A stretch of 64,000 nucleotides of DNA, taken from an uncultured Bacteroidales bacterium. Its GTDB lineage: Bacteria; Bacteroidota; Bacteroidia; Bacteroidales; Bacteroidaceae. The notes beneath the pieces are model-generated. The model did not search any database, was not told the origin of the DNA, and was given only the letters and a program-made list of their open reading frames with translations. Both the position numbers and the translations under genes were made by a program. Below, in pieces: positions 47,938 to 57,852 of this stretch. Numbering within the stretch: position 1 is the stretch's first letter; the number at the start of each line of letters is the position of its first letter. The stretch is taken from assembly GCA_902799655.1 (NCBI GenBank), contig CADCBH010000005.1, forward strand, positions 1 through 64,000, in the 5' to 3' direction.

Positions 47938-48750
47938 TCATTTCTGCGCCTCACGCAGACGGATGCGTGTCAATACCTGTTTGGTGTTATAGGTGAAGTC
48001 GCCACCCAATATCCAGCTGTAGTAACCTGGGTCGAAGCGAAGCACCTCTGCTACGGGAATGCCCTTGTGCTTACCAAAATTAAACACCTCGGTGCGCTGT
48101 CCCTTGACCTCAGCCCATACGATGCGACCGGCAAAATCAACATTATCATTGACCTTGGAAAAGTCGGCCAATGCCTGCATGTCATTCTCCAACACCTTCT
48201 CGGGATCTTCATTGGCACCGGGGGCATACTTGTCGAGCTCGCCCATCAGCACGCGATAGGTAGCCTCTGTGTCCTGGTCAGCGCGGTGAGCCTCGAAGTC
48301 TTCCTCCATCTTGCGGCCACAGTAGAACTTATAGGCTGCAGCCAGATTGCGACGCTCCATCTTATGAAAAATGGTCTGTGCATCAATCAAGCGGCACTTC
48401 GAGAAATCGAAATCAATGCCTGCCCGCAGGAACTCCTCTGCCAACAGGGGAACATCGAAGTGGTTGGAGTTGAATCCGGCAATATCAGAGCCTGAGAATA
48501 CCTGAGACAGCTTTGATGACAACTGCTTGAAAGTGGGTTTGCTCTTGACATCATCATTAGAGATGCCTGTCAGGGCAACCACCTCGTCGGGAATGGTCTT
48601 CTCAGGGTTGACAAGTTCATCGCCACGCTCCTCGTGGCCGTCGGGATATACCTTTATATAAGAAATCTGGATGACACGGTCCTTGACCAAGTCAAGGCCC
48701 GTTGTCTCCAAATCAAAGATAACCAGTGGTTTCTGTAAATTCAGCTTCAC
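47938..48750 (-). CDS. 3'-5' exonuclease (DnaQ/epsilon-like)
   Basis: 270-residue DEDD exonuclease: VIFDLETTGLDLV gives the first Asp/Glu, GFNSNHFDVPLL the second, and HRADQDTEATYRVL the third with its catalytic His. An extra C-terminal domain (FNFGKHKGIPVAEVLRFDPG) is usual in the Bacteroidota form. It may serve as proofreading subunit or in repair. It lies between dnaN and coaBC in the conserved order. Confidence 0.9.
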   Translation of the reverse strand: MKLNLQKPLVIFDLETTGLDLVKDRVIQISYIKVYPDGHEERGDELVNPEKTIPDEVVALTGISNDDVKSKPTFKQLSSKLSQVFSGSDIAGFNSNHFDVPLLAEEFLRAGIDFDFSKCRLIDAQTIFHKMERRNLAAAYKFYCGRKMEEDFEAHRADQDTEATYRVLMGELDKYAPGANEDPEKVLENDMQALADFSKVNDNVDFAGRIVWAEVKGQRTEVFNFGKHKGIPVAEVLRFDPGYYSWILGGDFTYNTKQVLTRIRLREAQK

Positions 48751-48753
48751 AAT

Positions 48754-48822
48754 TTAATTATCAATTATCAATTATCAATTGTCAATTATCAATTATCAAT
48801 TATCAATTATCAATTGTCAATT
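48754..48822. repeat. ATTATCAATT tandem array
   Basis: About seven units of AATTATCAATTATCAATT with two GTC variants, filling the gap between the dnaN stop and the exonuclease start. The same family as the 32085-32239 array. Confidence 0.85.
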
Positions 48823-48824
48823 TA

Positions 48825-49949
48825 TTAATCGTTGATCAGCATAGGCATCATCAGCATGAGCACATCCTGATTCTCAGGCTGCTCTGATGGCAATACCAGA
48901 CCGGCACGGCTGGGGTCAGCCAGCTGGATGATGACATCCTGACAATCGAAGTTGCTCAGAATCTCGATGAATGAAGAACCCTTAAAGCCAATGCTCATAG
49001 GCTGGCCATTGTATGAACATGCCATGCGCTCTGTGGCTGTCTTGGAGAAGTCGAAGTCCTCAGCATCCAACTGCAGCGTACCACCCTCTACATGGAAGCG
49101 GATGAGGTTGCTGGAGTCGTTGGCAAATGGCTGTACACGGCGCAAAGCAGCCAACAGCGTCAGTCGGTCAACCGTCAGCTGGTTGGGGTTGTTCTGTGGA
49201 ATGACAGAGTTGTAATTGGGATAACGGCCCTCGATGAGACGACAGGTGAGCTCTCCGTCACCATAGTTGATCTGTGCGTTACGCTCATTGAAGCGGATGG
49301 TGACATCACCACCGTCCTTGCCCAGCAGGTTCTTCAGGAGTGATGCCGGCTTCTTGGGCAGGATGAATGCTGCAGGCATGTCGCTATGGATGGTCATCAT
49401 CTTGTTACGTACCAACTTGTGACCGTCACTGGCTACCACAGCCAGACATTCAGCGGTCAGGTCGAAATAGATACCATTCATGACGGGGCGCAACTCATCT
49501 TGTGCAGTGGCAAACAATGAGCGGTTGATATTCTCTGCCAGCAGTGCGTTGGGGATGACAATCTCGTTGGCACCTTCATCGATACCCTGAACCTGAGGAT
49601 ACTCGTCAGCATTCTCTACGGGCAGCGAGAAAAGACCGTTCTGATAGGAAATTTTAGCGATGTTGGCCGTTAAGTCCACATCGAAGGTGATGGGCTGCTC
49701 AGAGAAACCCTTGACTGCTTCGAGGAGGTCGTGATTGCCGATGGCAAAGCGGCCCTCGCCGTCAACATCGTTGAGCTCGAGTTGTGTCTTCATCACATTC
49801 TCACTGTCTGAGGCTGTCAGGTAGAGCTGATTGCCTTTGATGTCGAACAAGAAATCTGCCAGGATAGGCAGGGAATTCTTACTATTGATGACTCTTGAAA
49901 GAGCATTGAGTTTGCTGCTAAGCGCAGTGCTGGAAATTGTAAATCTCAT
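48825..49949 (-). CDS. dnaN: DNA polymerase III beta subunit (sliding clamp)
   Basis: 374-residue clamp of three similar domains. It begins MRFTISSTALSSKLNALSRV and ends VLMLMMPMLIND, close to the usual family end. Start taken at 49949, the common family start; an upstream Met adds 12 unlikely residues. First gene of the minus-strand group, with a promoter-like box at 49994. Tethers polymerase to DNA and docks RecN-independent repair factors. Confidence 0.96.
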   Translation of the reverse strand: MRFTISSTALSSKLNALSRVINSKNSLPILADFLFDIKGNQLYLTASDSENVMKTQLELNDVDGEGRFAIGNHDLLEAVKGFSEQPITFDVDLTANIAKISYQNGLFSLPVENADEYPQVQGIDEGANEIVIPNALLAENINRSLFATAQDELRPVMNGIYFDLTAECLAVVASDGHKLVRNKMMTIHSDMPAAFILPKKPASLLKNLLGKDGGDVTIRFNERNAQINYGDGELTCRLIEGRYPNYNSVIPQNNPNQLTVDRLTLLAALRRVQPFANDSSNLIRFHVEGGTLQLDAEDFDFSKTATERMACSYNGQPMSIGFKGSSFIEILSNFDCQDVIIQLADPSRAGLVLPSEQPENQDVLMLMMPMLIND

Positions 49950-49993
49950 GCGTGAATATTTTATAGTTATGTTCTTATCTGTCAAATTGAGTA

Positions 49994-50001
49994 CAAAAAT
50001 A
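49994..50001 (-). promoter_or_regulatory. Promoter for dnaN group
   Basis: TATTTTTG on the minus strand, with TTTG at 50022-50025 about 20 bases upstream, fitting the Bacteroidota spacing. Confidence 0.6.
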
Positions 50002-50065
50002 CAAAATTACTTGTTCAAATGCAAAAATATTTTGGGAAAAATGTTGTTTTTAAAAATATTTTCCG

Positions 50066-50073
50066 TAATTTCG
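50066..50073 (+). promoter_or_regulatory. Possible -7 box for the DUF3127 gene
   Basis: TAATTTCG, a one-base departure from TAnnTTTG, 41 bases before the ATG at 50115. Confidence 0.45.
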
Positions 50074-50114
50074 CAATCTGAAACAAAAAAATCGCAAAAA
50101 AATAACAAATTATT

Positions 50115-50531
50115 ATGGATTTAACAGGTAAGATTATTGCCGTTTTACCGGCAAGTAGTGGTGTCTCTCAGCGTACTGGAAACTCCTGGATGTCGCAGGA
50201 CTATGTCATCGAGGTTCCCGGACAGTATCCCAAGAAGTGTGTATTCCGTGTATTCGGTGAGGATCGCATCAAGCAGTTTAATATTCAGATGGGCGAAGAC
50301 CTGACGGTTTCGTTTGATATCGATGCCCATGAATTCAATGGCCGCTGGTTTAACGACGTGCGTGCTTTCAATGTAACACGTGGTGTTGCCCCCATGCCAG
50401 GTGCTCCCGTTCAGACTGGTGCTTCTCCATTCCCGCCACAGCCGGCAGCTGCTCCGCAGGATGCCACAGCTCCCTTCCCTCCTTCCAGTGAACCCGTAGG
50501 AGAGGGTAGTGCGGATGATCTTCCCTTTTAG
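50115..50531 (+). CDS. DUF3127 single-strand-binding-like protein
   Basis: 138-residue protein with an OB-like DUF3127 domain (MDLTGKIIAVLPASSGVSQ, QDYVIEVPGQYPKK, NIQMGEDLTVSFDI). A Pro/Ala-rich linker follows, then the acidic tip SADDLPF. The tip resembles the C-terminal tail of SSB, which recruits repair proteins, so a ssDNA-related role is suggested by shape only. Followed by a strong terminator. Confidence 0.85.
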   Translation: MDLTGKIIAVLPASSGVSQRTGNSWMSQDYVIEVPGQYPKKCVFRVFGEDRIKQFNIQMGEDLTVSFDIDAHEFNGRWFNDVRAFNVTRGVAPMPGAPVQTGASPFPPQPAAAPQDATAPFPPSSEPVGEGSADDLPF

Positions 50532-50552
50532 GATTAAGTTCTGACGTTTCTG

Positions 50553-50596
50553 ACGACTATACCTTAGTTATTTATATTAAGGTGTAGTCGTTTTTG
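50553..50596 (+). terminator. Intrinsic terminator after DUF3127 gene
   Basis: Stem CGACTATACCTTA / TAAGGTGTAGTCG (one G-T pair) followed by five T. It separates the gene from the polysaccharide export operon. Confidence 0.85.
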
Positions 50597-50670
50597 TTAA
50601 TATTCATTAATTTTGTTTTTATATTTTCAACTTTTGTGGCTATTTGTCTGAAAGATTCAAGTTTTATATG

Positions 50671-50678
50671 TACCTTTG
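50671..50678 (+). promoter_or_regulatory. Promoter -7 box for the polysaccharide export operon
   Basis: TACCTTTG, 66 bases upstream of the export gene start; a TTTG is about 25 bases further up. Confidence 0.65.
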
Positions 50679-50743
50679 CAGGCTGAAATGGTCGTGTGCC
50701 CTTATTTTATAAATAAGAAGGTGAAGACCGGTTTTATCAGGAC

Positions 50744-53182
50744 ATGGAATATATGAAGAGAATCTATTTGGTTTTGTTGCTGTCGATGGTGATGGTTGCC
50801 ACCACTTATGCACAGCGTCTTACAGATGAACAGGTGACTGCTATCGCGCTTCAGCAGAAGAAGGCTGGCGTTTCGGATAATCAGATTGTAACTAACTTGA
50901 TGAAGCGTGGTGCCACCCTTGCTCAGATTCAACGTATTCGTCAGCAGAATGCCAAGGCGATAACCAAGCAAGGCTTAGATGGTCCTGTGGACAATGCCAT
51001 TGGTGATGCCGCTACCCGTATGCGTCAAAAGTCTTCAGAAGATGGATCTCAATCCTATTCTGATACGATGGAGAATGAAATCAGTGAAGACGCCGGCATG
51101 GATGAACAGATGCAGTCAACCATCTCCGCAGAATCACAGACTCGTAAGGTCTTCGGTCGTGATATTTTTAATAACCGCTCGCTCACCTTTGAACCCCAGA
51201 TGAATATCGCTACGCCACAGAATTATGTGTTAGGTCCAGGTGATATTCTGGTGATTGATGTGTATGGTGCTTCTCAGGAGAGTCTGAAGTTGACTGTCAG
51301 CCCAGACGGAGATATCACAGTTCCTGATTTCGGTCCTATTCAGGTCAGCGGACTTACAGTGGCTGCTGCCCGTTCGCGTATTGCCAGCCGCTTAGGCAGG
51401 TATTTCCAGAGCTCACAGATTAAGACTACATTGGGTCAGACACGTTCTATCCAGGTCAATGTGATGGGTGAGGTGCGTGTGCCCGGCACCTATACGTTGA
51501 GTGCTTTTGCTACCGTATTCCATGCCTTATATCGTGCCGGTGGTATCAATGACTTAGGTACGCTGCGTAATATCAAGGTGTACCGTCAGGGCCGACTGAT
51601 TACCGTCGTCGACGTCTATGAGTTTATTCTCAATGGTCGTCTCGCCGGTAATATCCGTCTGCAGGAAAACGATGTTATTCAGGTAGGTGCTTATGATTGT
51701 ATCGTTGACCTCTTCGGACATGTCAAGCGCCCCATGGCCTATGAGTTACGTCAGGGTGAGAGTCTCTCTACTTTGATGAAGTATTCAGGCGGTTTCAGCG
51801 CTGATGCTTATAAGAAGACGCTCCGTGTGTACCGCAAGAGTGGTCGCATGAAGAGCGTGTTCAATGTGGATGAGTTTGATATGTCATCCTTTAAGATGGA
51901 GGATGGTGACGAGGTGACCGTCGACTCTATCTTTGACCGTTACGAGAATATGGTCGAGGTGAAGGGTGCCGTCTTCCGTCCCGGTATGTATCAGTTGGGT
52001 GAGAAGGTGTTTAGCGTGCGTAGCCTGTTGGAACGTGCTGAGGGACTCACTGAGGAAGCACTGCCCACCCGTGCTGTCATGCGCCGTATGAAACCCAACC
52101 GTACACAGGAAGTGTTGAGCGTCAATGTAGAAGGTATCCTCGCTGGCAGTGAGGCAGATATCCCCTTGCAGAATGAAGATGTGCTGTTTGTTCCCACACA
52201 GGCTGAGCATACCAATCAGCGTACGCTGACCATTGAGGGTGAAGTCATCTTCCCCGGTGTCTATGAGTATGCTGAAAATATGACTATTGAAGACATGATT
52301 CTTCAGGCTGGTGGTCTGACAGATGCTGCATCCACAACTAAGGTTGATGTGTCGAGACGCATCCGTGATTCGAAAGCTGTCACTTCCGGTATGCAGATTT
52401 CCAAGACCTATAGTTTCTCGATTGATGAGAACTTCAAAATGAACGAAGGCCGTACTTTCTTCCTTGAGCCCTACGATATCGTTCAGGTGCGCCGTAGTCC
52501 GGTATTCCAAGACCCCATCACGGTCACCGCTGGTGGTGAGATTGCTTTCCGCGGAACCTATACGATGGAGCGTAAGAACCAGCGCCTGTCGGATTTAGTA
52601 CATGCTGCCGGTGGTGCTGTGGAAGGTGCTGATGTCCGTGGCGCTCGTCTGATACGTAAGATGAGTGAAGATGAGAAAGCCCGTATCCGCTCCATCATCC
52701 GTATGGCGCGTCAGAACTCAGATTCGAACGACTCTATCTCTCTGAATAAGCTGGCCTTACGCACGACCTATCCTGTGGGTATCCATCTGGATGAAGCACT
52801 GGCTCACCCAGGTTCCAGCAAGGATATCGAGTTGATGGATGGTGATCAGCTGATTATTCCACGCTTCAACCATACCGTCCGTATCTCCGGTGACGTCTAT
52901 ACGCCAAATACCGTCGCCTTTGAATCAGGCAAGGACTATAAGTACTATATCGAACAGGCTGGTGGCTTTGGTGATCGTGCCAAGAAGCGCAATGCCTATA
53001 TCGTTTATCAAAATGGTACGATGGCAATGGCCAAGAAAGGCAAGATTGAACCTGGTTGTGAGATTATCGTACCTAGTAAGGAAAAGAAGGATGGCAATAC
53101 TCTGAACCAGTGGCTTGGTATTGGAGCTAGTATGGCTTCACTCGCTACCATGCTCGTGTCTATTGCTCATCTGGTGAAATAA
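50744..53182 (+). CDS. Outer-membrane polysaccharide export protein, SLBB-rich (Wza/GfcE-like)
   Basis: 812-residue protein with a signal peptide (YLVLLLSMVMVATTYAQ), an N-terminal helical region, and a poly_export domain beginning LGPGDILVIDVYG. At least four SLBB-type modules follow (IQVNVMGEVRVPGTYTL, CIVDLFGHVKRPMAYEL, TLTIEGEVIFPGVYEY, HTVRISGDVYTPNTVAF). It ends in a hydrophobic helix. It would form the outer-membrane channel of a capsule or exopolysaccharide. It heads an operon with a Wzz-like gene 20 bases downstream. Confidence 0.92.
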   Translation: MEYMKRIYLVLLLSMVMVATTYAQRLTDEQVTAIALQQKKAGVSDNQIVTNLMKRGATLAQIQRIRQQNAKAITKQGLDGPVDNAIGDAATRMRQKSSEDGSQSYSDTMENEISEDAGMDEQMQSTISAESQTRKVFGRDIFNNRSLTFEPQMNIATPQNYVLGPGDILVIDVYGASQESLKLTVSPDGDITVPDFGPIQVSGLTVAAARSRIASRLGRYFQSSQIKTTLGQTRSIQVNVMGEVRVPGTYTLSAFATVFHALYRAGGINDLGTLRNIKVYRQGRLITVVDVYEFILNGRLAGNIRLQENDVIQVGAYDCIVDLFGHVKRPMAYELRQGESLSTLMKYSGGFSADAYKKTLRVYRKSGRMKSVFNVDEFDMSSFKMEDGDEVTVDSIFDRYENMVEVKGAVFRPGMYQLGEKVFSVRSLLERAEGLTEEALPTRAVMRRMKPNRTQEVLSVNVEGILAGSEADIPLQNEDVLFVPTQAEHTNQRTLTIEGEVIFPGVYEYAENMTIEDMILQAGGLTDAASTTKVDVSRRIRDSKAVTSGMQISKTYSFSIDENFKMNEGRTFFLEPYDIVQVRRSPVFQDPITVTAGGEIAFRGTYTMERKNQRLSDLVHAAGGAVEGADVRGARLIRKMSEDEKARIRSIIRMARQNSDSNDSISLNKLALRTTYPVGIHLDEALAHPGSSKDIELMDGDQLIIPRFNHTVRISGDVYTPNTVAFESGKDYKYYIEQAGGFGDRAKKRNAYIVYQNGTMAMAKKGKIEPGCEIIVPSKEKKDGNTLNQWLGIGASMASLATMLVSIAHLVK

Positions 53183-53202
53183 ACTATTCAAAGTGATTCA
53201 AT

Positions 53203-54291
53203 ATGTCGTCAGAAGAAAACTATATCGAACAGGAAGAATCATCCATCGACTTCATCAAGATATTTAATGATCTGAAGAAGTATAAGAAACTGTACTATAA
53301 GGTGCTGGGCATCACTGCCGTGTTTGCTGTGATATATACTTTGAGCCTTCCCAATTATTATAAGGTGACGGTCAAGCTCAGCCCTGAGATGAGCAGCAAG
53401 CGTAGTAGCAGCTCCTTGGCCAGCATGGCCAGTATGTTTGGCGTCAATCTCACTGGTGCCGCAGGCAACAGTACGGAGGCTCTGTTCCCAACCTTGTATC
53501 CAGACCTGATGAACAGTGTCACCTTCCATACCACCTTGTTTCCTATTAAGATTCACCGTGATAAGGAAGATAGGATGATGACCTATTACGACTACCTGCT
53601 GAATGAGCAGAAGGCTCCATGGTGGTCGGAAGCCATGGGGGCAACCACCAAGGCGATAGCCAGTCTCTTTGCTGGTGAAAAGAAAAAGGAATCCAAGAAG
53701 GTTGACCCCTTCAGGCTGACCAAAAAACAGGCTGCTATTGTGAAGTCCTTGGAGAAGCGTATTGTCTGTGATGTCGATAAAAAGACCATGGTCATTACCA
53801 TTGATGTCACCGACCAAGACCCACTGATTGCCGCCACGATGGCTGATTCGGTGCAGCAGCGCCTGCAGGATTTTATCACCGAATACCGCACCAAGAAAGC
53901 CCGCAATGACTTGGCATTCAGCAAAAAAGCGTTTGCTGAGGCTAAGGAGCGCTATGAACAGGCTCGTCGCCGCTATGCCTCATTCAGTGATGCCAACCAG
54001 CGTATCTTCCTGGAGGCACTGCGTAGTGAACAGTCTAAGCTCAGTCAGGAGCTCGCCATCCAGTCACAGGTCTATACCCAGGCTTCTGCCCAGTTGCAGC
54101 AGGCAGAGTTGGATGTGCAGCGCGAGACACCTGCATTCACTGTCCTTGAGCCCGCTACGGTGCCTGTAAGAAAGGCCGGTCCTGCACGTGCCAAGATGTG
54201 TCTGATATTCCTGTTTCTGGCTTTCTTGGGTACTTCTGTCTATGCATTATATAAAGAAGGTGACTTGAAACAACTTTTAGGTCTTTCATAA
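53203..54291 (+). CDS. Chain-length determinant (Wzz-type) protein
   Basis: 362-residue inner-membrane protein with two membrane segments, about 32-52 (KVLGITAVFAVIYTLSL) and 330-350 (MCLIFLFLAFLGTSVYAL). A periplasmic coiled-coil lies between them (KKAFAEAKERYEQARRRY). This is the polysaccharide co-polymerase topology without a kinase domain. It controls chain length together with a polymerase that must be encoded elsewhere. Follows the export gene by 20 bases. Confidence 0.9.
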   Translation: MSSEENYIEQEESSIDFIKIFNDLKKYKKLYYKVLGITAVFAVIYTLSLPNYYKVTVKLSPEMSSKRSSSSLASMASMFGVNLTGAAGNSTEALFPTLYPDLMNSVTFHTTLFPIKIHRDKEDRMMTYYDYLLNEQKAPWWSEAMGATTKAIASLFAGEKKKESKKVDPFRLTKKQAAIVKSLEKRIVCDVDKKTMVITIDVTDQDPLIAATMADSVQQRLQDFITEYRTKKARNDLAFSKKAFAEAKERYEQARRRYASFSDANQRIFLEALRSEQSKLSQELAIQSQVYTQASAQLQQAELDVQRETPAFTVLEPATVPVRKAGPARAKMCLIFLFLAFLGTSVYALYKEGDLKQLLGLS

Positions 54292-54332
54292 AAATACTAT
54301 TCAGTTTATTTTGTAAATGAAAAAACAATTTG

Positions 54333-54340
54333 TATATTTG
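54333..54340 (+). promoter_or_regulatory. Promoter -7 box of the CapD-like gene
   Basis: TATATTTG with TTG at 54311-54313, 19 bases spacing, a good Bacteroidota promoter. It lies within the extended reading frame upstream of the Met at 54369, which supports that Met as start. Confidence 0.7.
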
Positions 54341-54368
54341 CAAACGAAAAACAAAGACTGAAGGATCC

Positions 54369-56297
54369 ATGAAAAAATTGTTTAAACCTGTTGAGAGGAT
54401 ATTAAGCTGGTATTTTAGCAAGAATGCTTTACCTTATTGGGGCATTCTGGTGCTGGATTTCCTAATTATGATGCTGGCAGGTATCGTGACCTATTGGCTG
54501 TTTATCTTTAGGACGCTGGATGCCCTTGATCAACTCAAGTTGTTGCAGACAATTACGATGTATGCGTTGCCGACTTTTATCGGTGCGCGTATGTTCCACA
54601 CGTATTCCGGTATTGTGCGCTATTCATCATTTATCGACCTGACGCGTGTGTTCTACGCCAATGCGGTATCTCTTCTTGTAGCCTATTTGATGCACTACCT
54701 CGTGCTTTACTATCCCGATAATACTTTCTATCACCTGTCTTTCCGTCATATTGTTTTGATGTATTTCATAGCCACACTGCTCATGTGGGGAATGCGTGTA
54801 CTTGTCAAAACACTCTATGAGGTCACCACGCTCGATGCCCGAGCAGCCCGCGTACTCATATACGGTATTATGGAGAGTGGGGTAGGACTGGCAAAGTATA
54901 TCCGTTCGCAAAGTCCTGCACGTTACAACGTAAAGGGTTTCATCGCTCCGGACATAACCAGTAATAACCACAACCGTATCATGGGCTTGCATGTATTCAA
55001 TGCCAATAATGATATTGCTCAAGTTGTCCGTCGTCTGCACATTGATGCAGTGCTGGTGGCTCCACAACGTATCAATGACTTCCGTAATGCCCAGCAACTG
55101 CAGGATGATATCTTGAGTTCAGGTGTAAAGATTCTGATGTCACAGAATGTCCGTGAGGTGAATGTCAAAGACGGAGAATTGGATGATCAAGGCGACCAAG
55201 GGTATCAGTTGAAGGAGGTCAGCGTGGAAGACCTGTTGCCACGTGATGAAATCCGTGTCGATATGAAGTCTGTGGGTGAATTGCTGAGCAACCGACGTAT
55301 CCTGATTACGGGTTCTGCCGGTTCTATTGGCTCTGAGATGGTTCGTCAGATTGCAGCCTATAAGCCGGCTGCCATGATGCTGATAGACCAGGCTGAGACG
55401 CCAGAGCATGACCTGCAGCTGATGATGGCCAAGAAGTTTAAGGATGTTCCTACGGATATCGTGGTGACTTCTATCTGCAAGCAAGACCGCATGGAACATA
55501 TCTTCCGCGAGTTCCAACCTGAATACGTGTTCCATGCCGCTGCCTATAAACACGTACCCATGATGGAGGATAATCCTTCAGAGGCCGTTCAGAACAACGT
55601 TCTCGGAACGAAGATTATCGCTGATCTCAGTGTGAAATATGGTGTGAAGAAATTCGTGATGGTCTCTACTGACAAGGCCGTCAATCCCACCAATGTCATG
55701 GGATGCTCCAAGCGCATCTGTGAGATTTATGTGCAGGCGCTTGGCAAGACTTGCAAGACACAGTTTGTGACCACCCGCTTCGGTAATGTGCTGGGCAGCA
55801 ATGGTTCGGTGATTCCACTGTTTAAAGAACAGATTCGCAATGGTGGTCCTGTTACGGTGACAGATGAACGTATTGTCCGCTATTTTATGCTCATTCCAGA
55901 GGCCTGTAAACTCGTGCTTGAAGCTGGTACAAAGGGTAATGGCGGTGAGATTTTCGTCTTCGATATGGGTAAGCCCGTGCGTATTGCAGATTTGGCAAAA
56001 CGTATGATTCGTCTGAGTGGTGCCAAGAATGTGGAGATACAATATACAGGACTGAGGCCTGGTGAGAAACTCTATGAGGAGGTGCTCAATGACTTGGAAG
56101 GTACCAAGCCCACTTTCCACGAGAAGATACGTATTGCCGAGGTTCGCGACTACGACTATCAAGAGGTGTCGAAGGACATCGACGAGCTTATCAATATCTC
56201 TAAAGCCTATGACAATATGGCTACGGTGAAGAAGATGAAAGACATTGTACCTGAGTACAAGTCGAATAACTCAGTGTATGAAATACTTGATCAATAA
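54369..56297 (+). CDS. CapD/WbpM-like nucleoside-diphosphate-sugar dehydratase
   Basis: 642-residue membrane protein. Four N-terminal membrane helices (for example YWGILVLDFLIMMLAGIVTY), a middle nucleotide-binding domain (ARVLIYGIMESGVG) and a C-terminal SDR domain with RILITGSAGSIGSEM and VSTDKAVNPTNVMGCSK. Here Met replaces the usual catalytic Tyr, as in the WbpM group of 4,6-dehydratases. It makes the 4-keto-6-deoxy sugar from which amino sugars are built, a substrate for aminotransferases like the one at 11314. Start taken at 54369 because the promoter lies in the upstream extension. Confidence 0.93.
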   Translation: MKKLFKPVERILSWYFSKNALPYWGILVLDFLIMMLAGIVTYWLFIFRTLDALDQLKLLQTITMYALPTFIGARMFHTYSGIVRYSSFIDLTRVFYANAVSLLVAYLMHYLVLYYPDNTFYHLSFRHIVLMYFIATLLMWGMRVLVKTLYEVTTLDARAARVLIYGIMESGVGLAKYIRSQSPARYNVKGFIAPDITSNNHNRIMGLHVFNANNDIAQVVRRLHIDAVLVAPQRINDFRNAQQLQDDILSSGVKILMSQNVREVNVKDGELDDQGDQGYQLKEVSVEDLLPRDEIRVDMKSVGELLSNRRILITGSAGSIGSEMVRQIAAYKPAAMMLIDQAETPEHDLQLMMAKKFKDVPTDIVVTSICKQDRMEHIFREFQPEYVFHAAAYKHVPMMEDNPSEAVQNNVLGTKIIADLSVKYGVKKFVMVSTDKAVNPTNVMGCSKRICEIYVQALGKTCKTQFVTTRFGNVLGSNGSVIPLFKEQIRNGGPVTVTDERIVRYFMLIPEACKLVLEAGTKGNGGEIFVFDMGKPVRIADLAKRMIRLSGAKNVEIQYTGLRPGEKLYEEVLNDLEGTKPTFHEKIRIAEVRDYDYQEVSKDIDELINISKAYDNMATVKKMKDIVPEYKSNNSVYEILDQ

Positions 56298-56317
56298 CTT
56301 ATAAATCTATATCTATT

Positions 56318-57817
56318 ATGCTTACACAACAAGACCTAAAGCAGCTGGCTCAGAAGGGTATCTCTGAGCAGCAGATTGAGAACCAACTGGGACAGTTTAA
56401 AACCGGTTTCCCCTTCCTGAAACTAGAGGCCGCTGCAGCCATTGGAAAAGGTATCGTGGCTCCTAATGCTGAAGAAGGAAAGAACTATGTTGCCGCTTGG
56501 CAGGACTATAAGGCGCAGGGTAAGCGCGTGGTGAAGTTTGTACCCGCATCGGGTGCTGCCAGCCGCATGTTCAAAGACATGTTTGCCTTTGTGGATGCTG
56601 ATTATGACGTGCCTACCACCGACTTCGAAAAGAAATATTTTGATAACATCGAGAAATTTGCTTTCTATGAGGAACTCGACGCCGTCTGTGTCAAGAATGA
56701 GGGCAAGGGTATCAAGGCTTTGATGGCAGACGGTCAGTATAAAGCCGTTGCTGCTAATATGTTGAAGGCTGAGGGTTTGAACTATGGTCAGCTACCCAAA
56801 GGCCTGTTGCTGTTCCATAATTATCCCGAGGGACCCCGTACACCGATGGAAGAGCATCTGGTTGAGGGTGCGCTCTATGCAGCTTCGAATGGTGAGGCTC
56901 ATGTTCACTTTACTGTGTCTCACGAGCATATGGAGCTGTTCAAGCAGAAGGTTGCCCAGAAGGCTGACGGCTATGCCAAGAAGTATGGTATCAGCTATGA
57001 CATTACTTTCTCGGAGCAGAAGCCTAGCACTGATACCGTGGCAGCCAATCCCGACGGCACACCATTCCGTAACAGTGATGGTAGCCTGCTGTTCCGTCCC
57101 GGTGGTCATGGTGCCTTGATAGAGAACCTGAACGAGATTGATGCTGACATCATCTTCGTCAAGAATATCGATAATGTTGTTCCCGACCGTTTGAAAGGTG
57201 ATACCGTAGAATGGAAGCAGATTATTGCCGGTCTGTTGGTAACCTTGCAGAAGCAGGCTTTCGAATACCTTCGTCTGTTGGATGCCGGAGCAACCGATGC
57301 CCAGTTGCAGGAAATAGCCCGTTTTGTGGCTGACAACCTGTGTACTGATGCGAAGGGAAATCGCGTGGATGCCGACTATCTGCACAAGAAACTGAATCGC
57401 CCCATGCGCGTTTGCGGTGTGGTGAAAAATGTCGGAGAACCTGGAGGCGGTCCGTTCCTGACTTATAATCAGGATGGTACTGTCAGTCTTCAGATTCTGG
57501 AGAGTTCACAGATTGACAAGTCGAATCAGGCCTATATGGAGATGTTCACCAAGGGTACCCACTTCAATCCTGTGGATCTCGTCTGTGCCGTGAAGGACTA
57601 TCAGGGCAAGCCTTTCGACCTGCCTCAATATGTGGATCCCACTACGGGCTTCATCTCGCAGAAGTCGAAGAGCGGCAAGGAATTGCAGGCTCTCGAGTTG
57701 CCCGGTTTGTGGAATGGAGCGATGAGCGATTGGAGTACCATCTTCGTGGAGGTGCCCCTGTCGACCTTCAATCCGGTCAAGACTGTCAACGACCTGTTGC
57801 GCGAACAGCACCAATAG
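56318..57817 (+). CDS. DUF4301-family protein
   Basis: 499-residue cytoplasmic protein of the DUF4301 family, conserved in Bacteroidota. PASGAASRMFKDMF is its signature; LLFRPGGHGALIENLNEI and KNIDNVVPD in the middle recall nucleotidyltransferase folds. Enzymatic role unknown. It lies 20 bases after the dehydratase gene, but its own upstream sequence does not show a clear promoter, so it may belong to that transcript. Confidence 0.85.
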   Translation: MLTQQDLKQLAQKGISEQQIENQLGQFKTGFPFLKLEAAAAIGKGIVAPNAEEGKNYVAAWQDYKAQGKRVVKFVPASGAASRMFKDMFAFVDADYDVPTTDFEKKYFDNIEKFAFYEELDAVCVKNEGKGIKALMADGQYKAVAANMLKAEGLNYGQLPKGLLLFHNYPEGPRTPMEEHLVEGALYAASNGEAHVHFTVSHEHMELFKQKVAQKADGYAKKYGISYDITFSEQKPSTDTVAANPDGTPFRNSDGSLLFRPGGHGALIENLNEIDADIIFVKNIDNVVPDRLKGDTVEWKQIIAGLLVTLQKQAFEYLRLLDAGATDAQLQEIARFVADNLCTDAKGNRVDADYLHKKLNRPMRVCGVVKNVGEPGGGPFLTYNQDGTVSLQILESSQIDKSNQAYMEMFTKGTHFNPVDLVCAVKDYQGKPFDLPQYVDPTTGFISQKSKSGKELQALELPGLWNGAMSDWSTIFVEVPLSTFNPVKTVNDLLREQHQ

Positions 57818-57852
57818 GTCGACAGCATATATTTTAAAACTAAATTTATAAT

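Noticed and set aside
48754-48822. Possible CRISPR array (regular ATTATCAATT units)
   Set aside because: Units are directly contiguous without spacers, and there are no cas genes in the window.
51884-52510. 208-codon minus-strand frame inside the polysaccharide export gene
   Set aside because: Shadow of a conserved SLBB protein.
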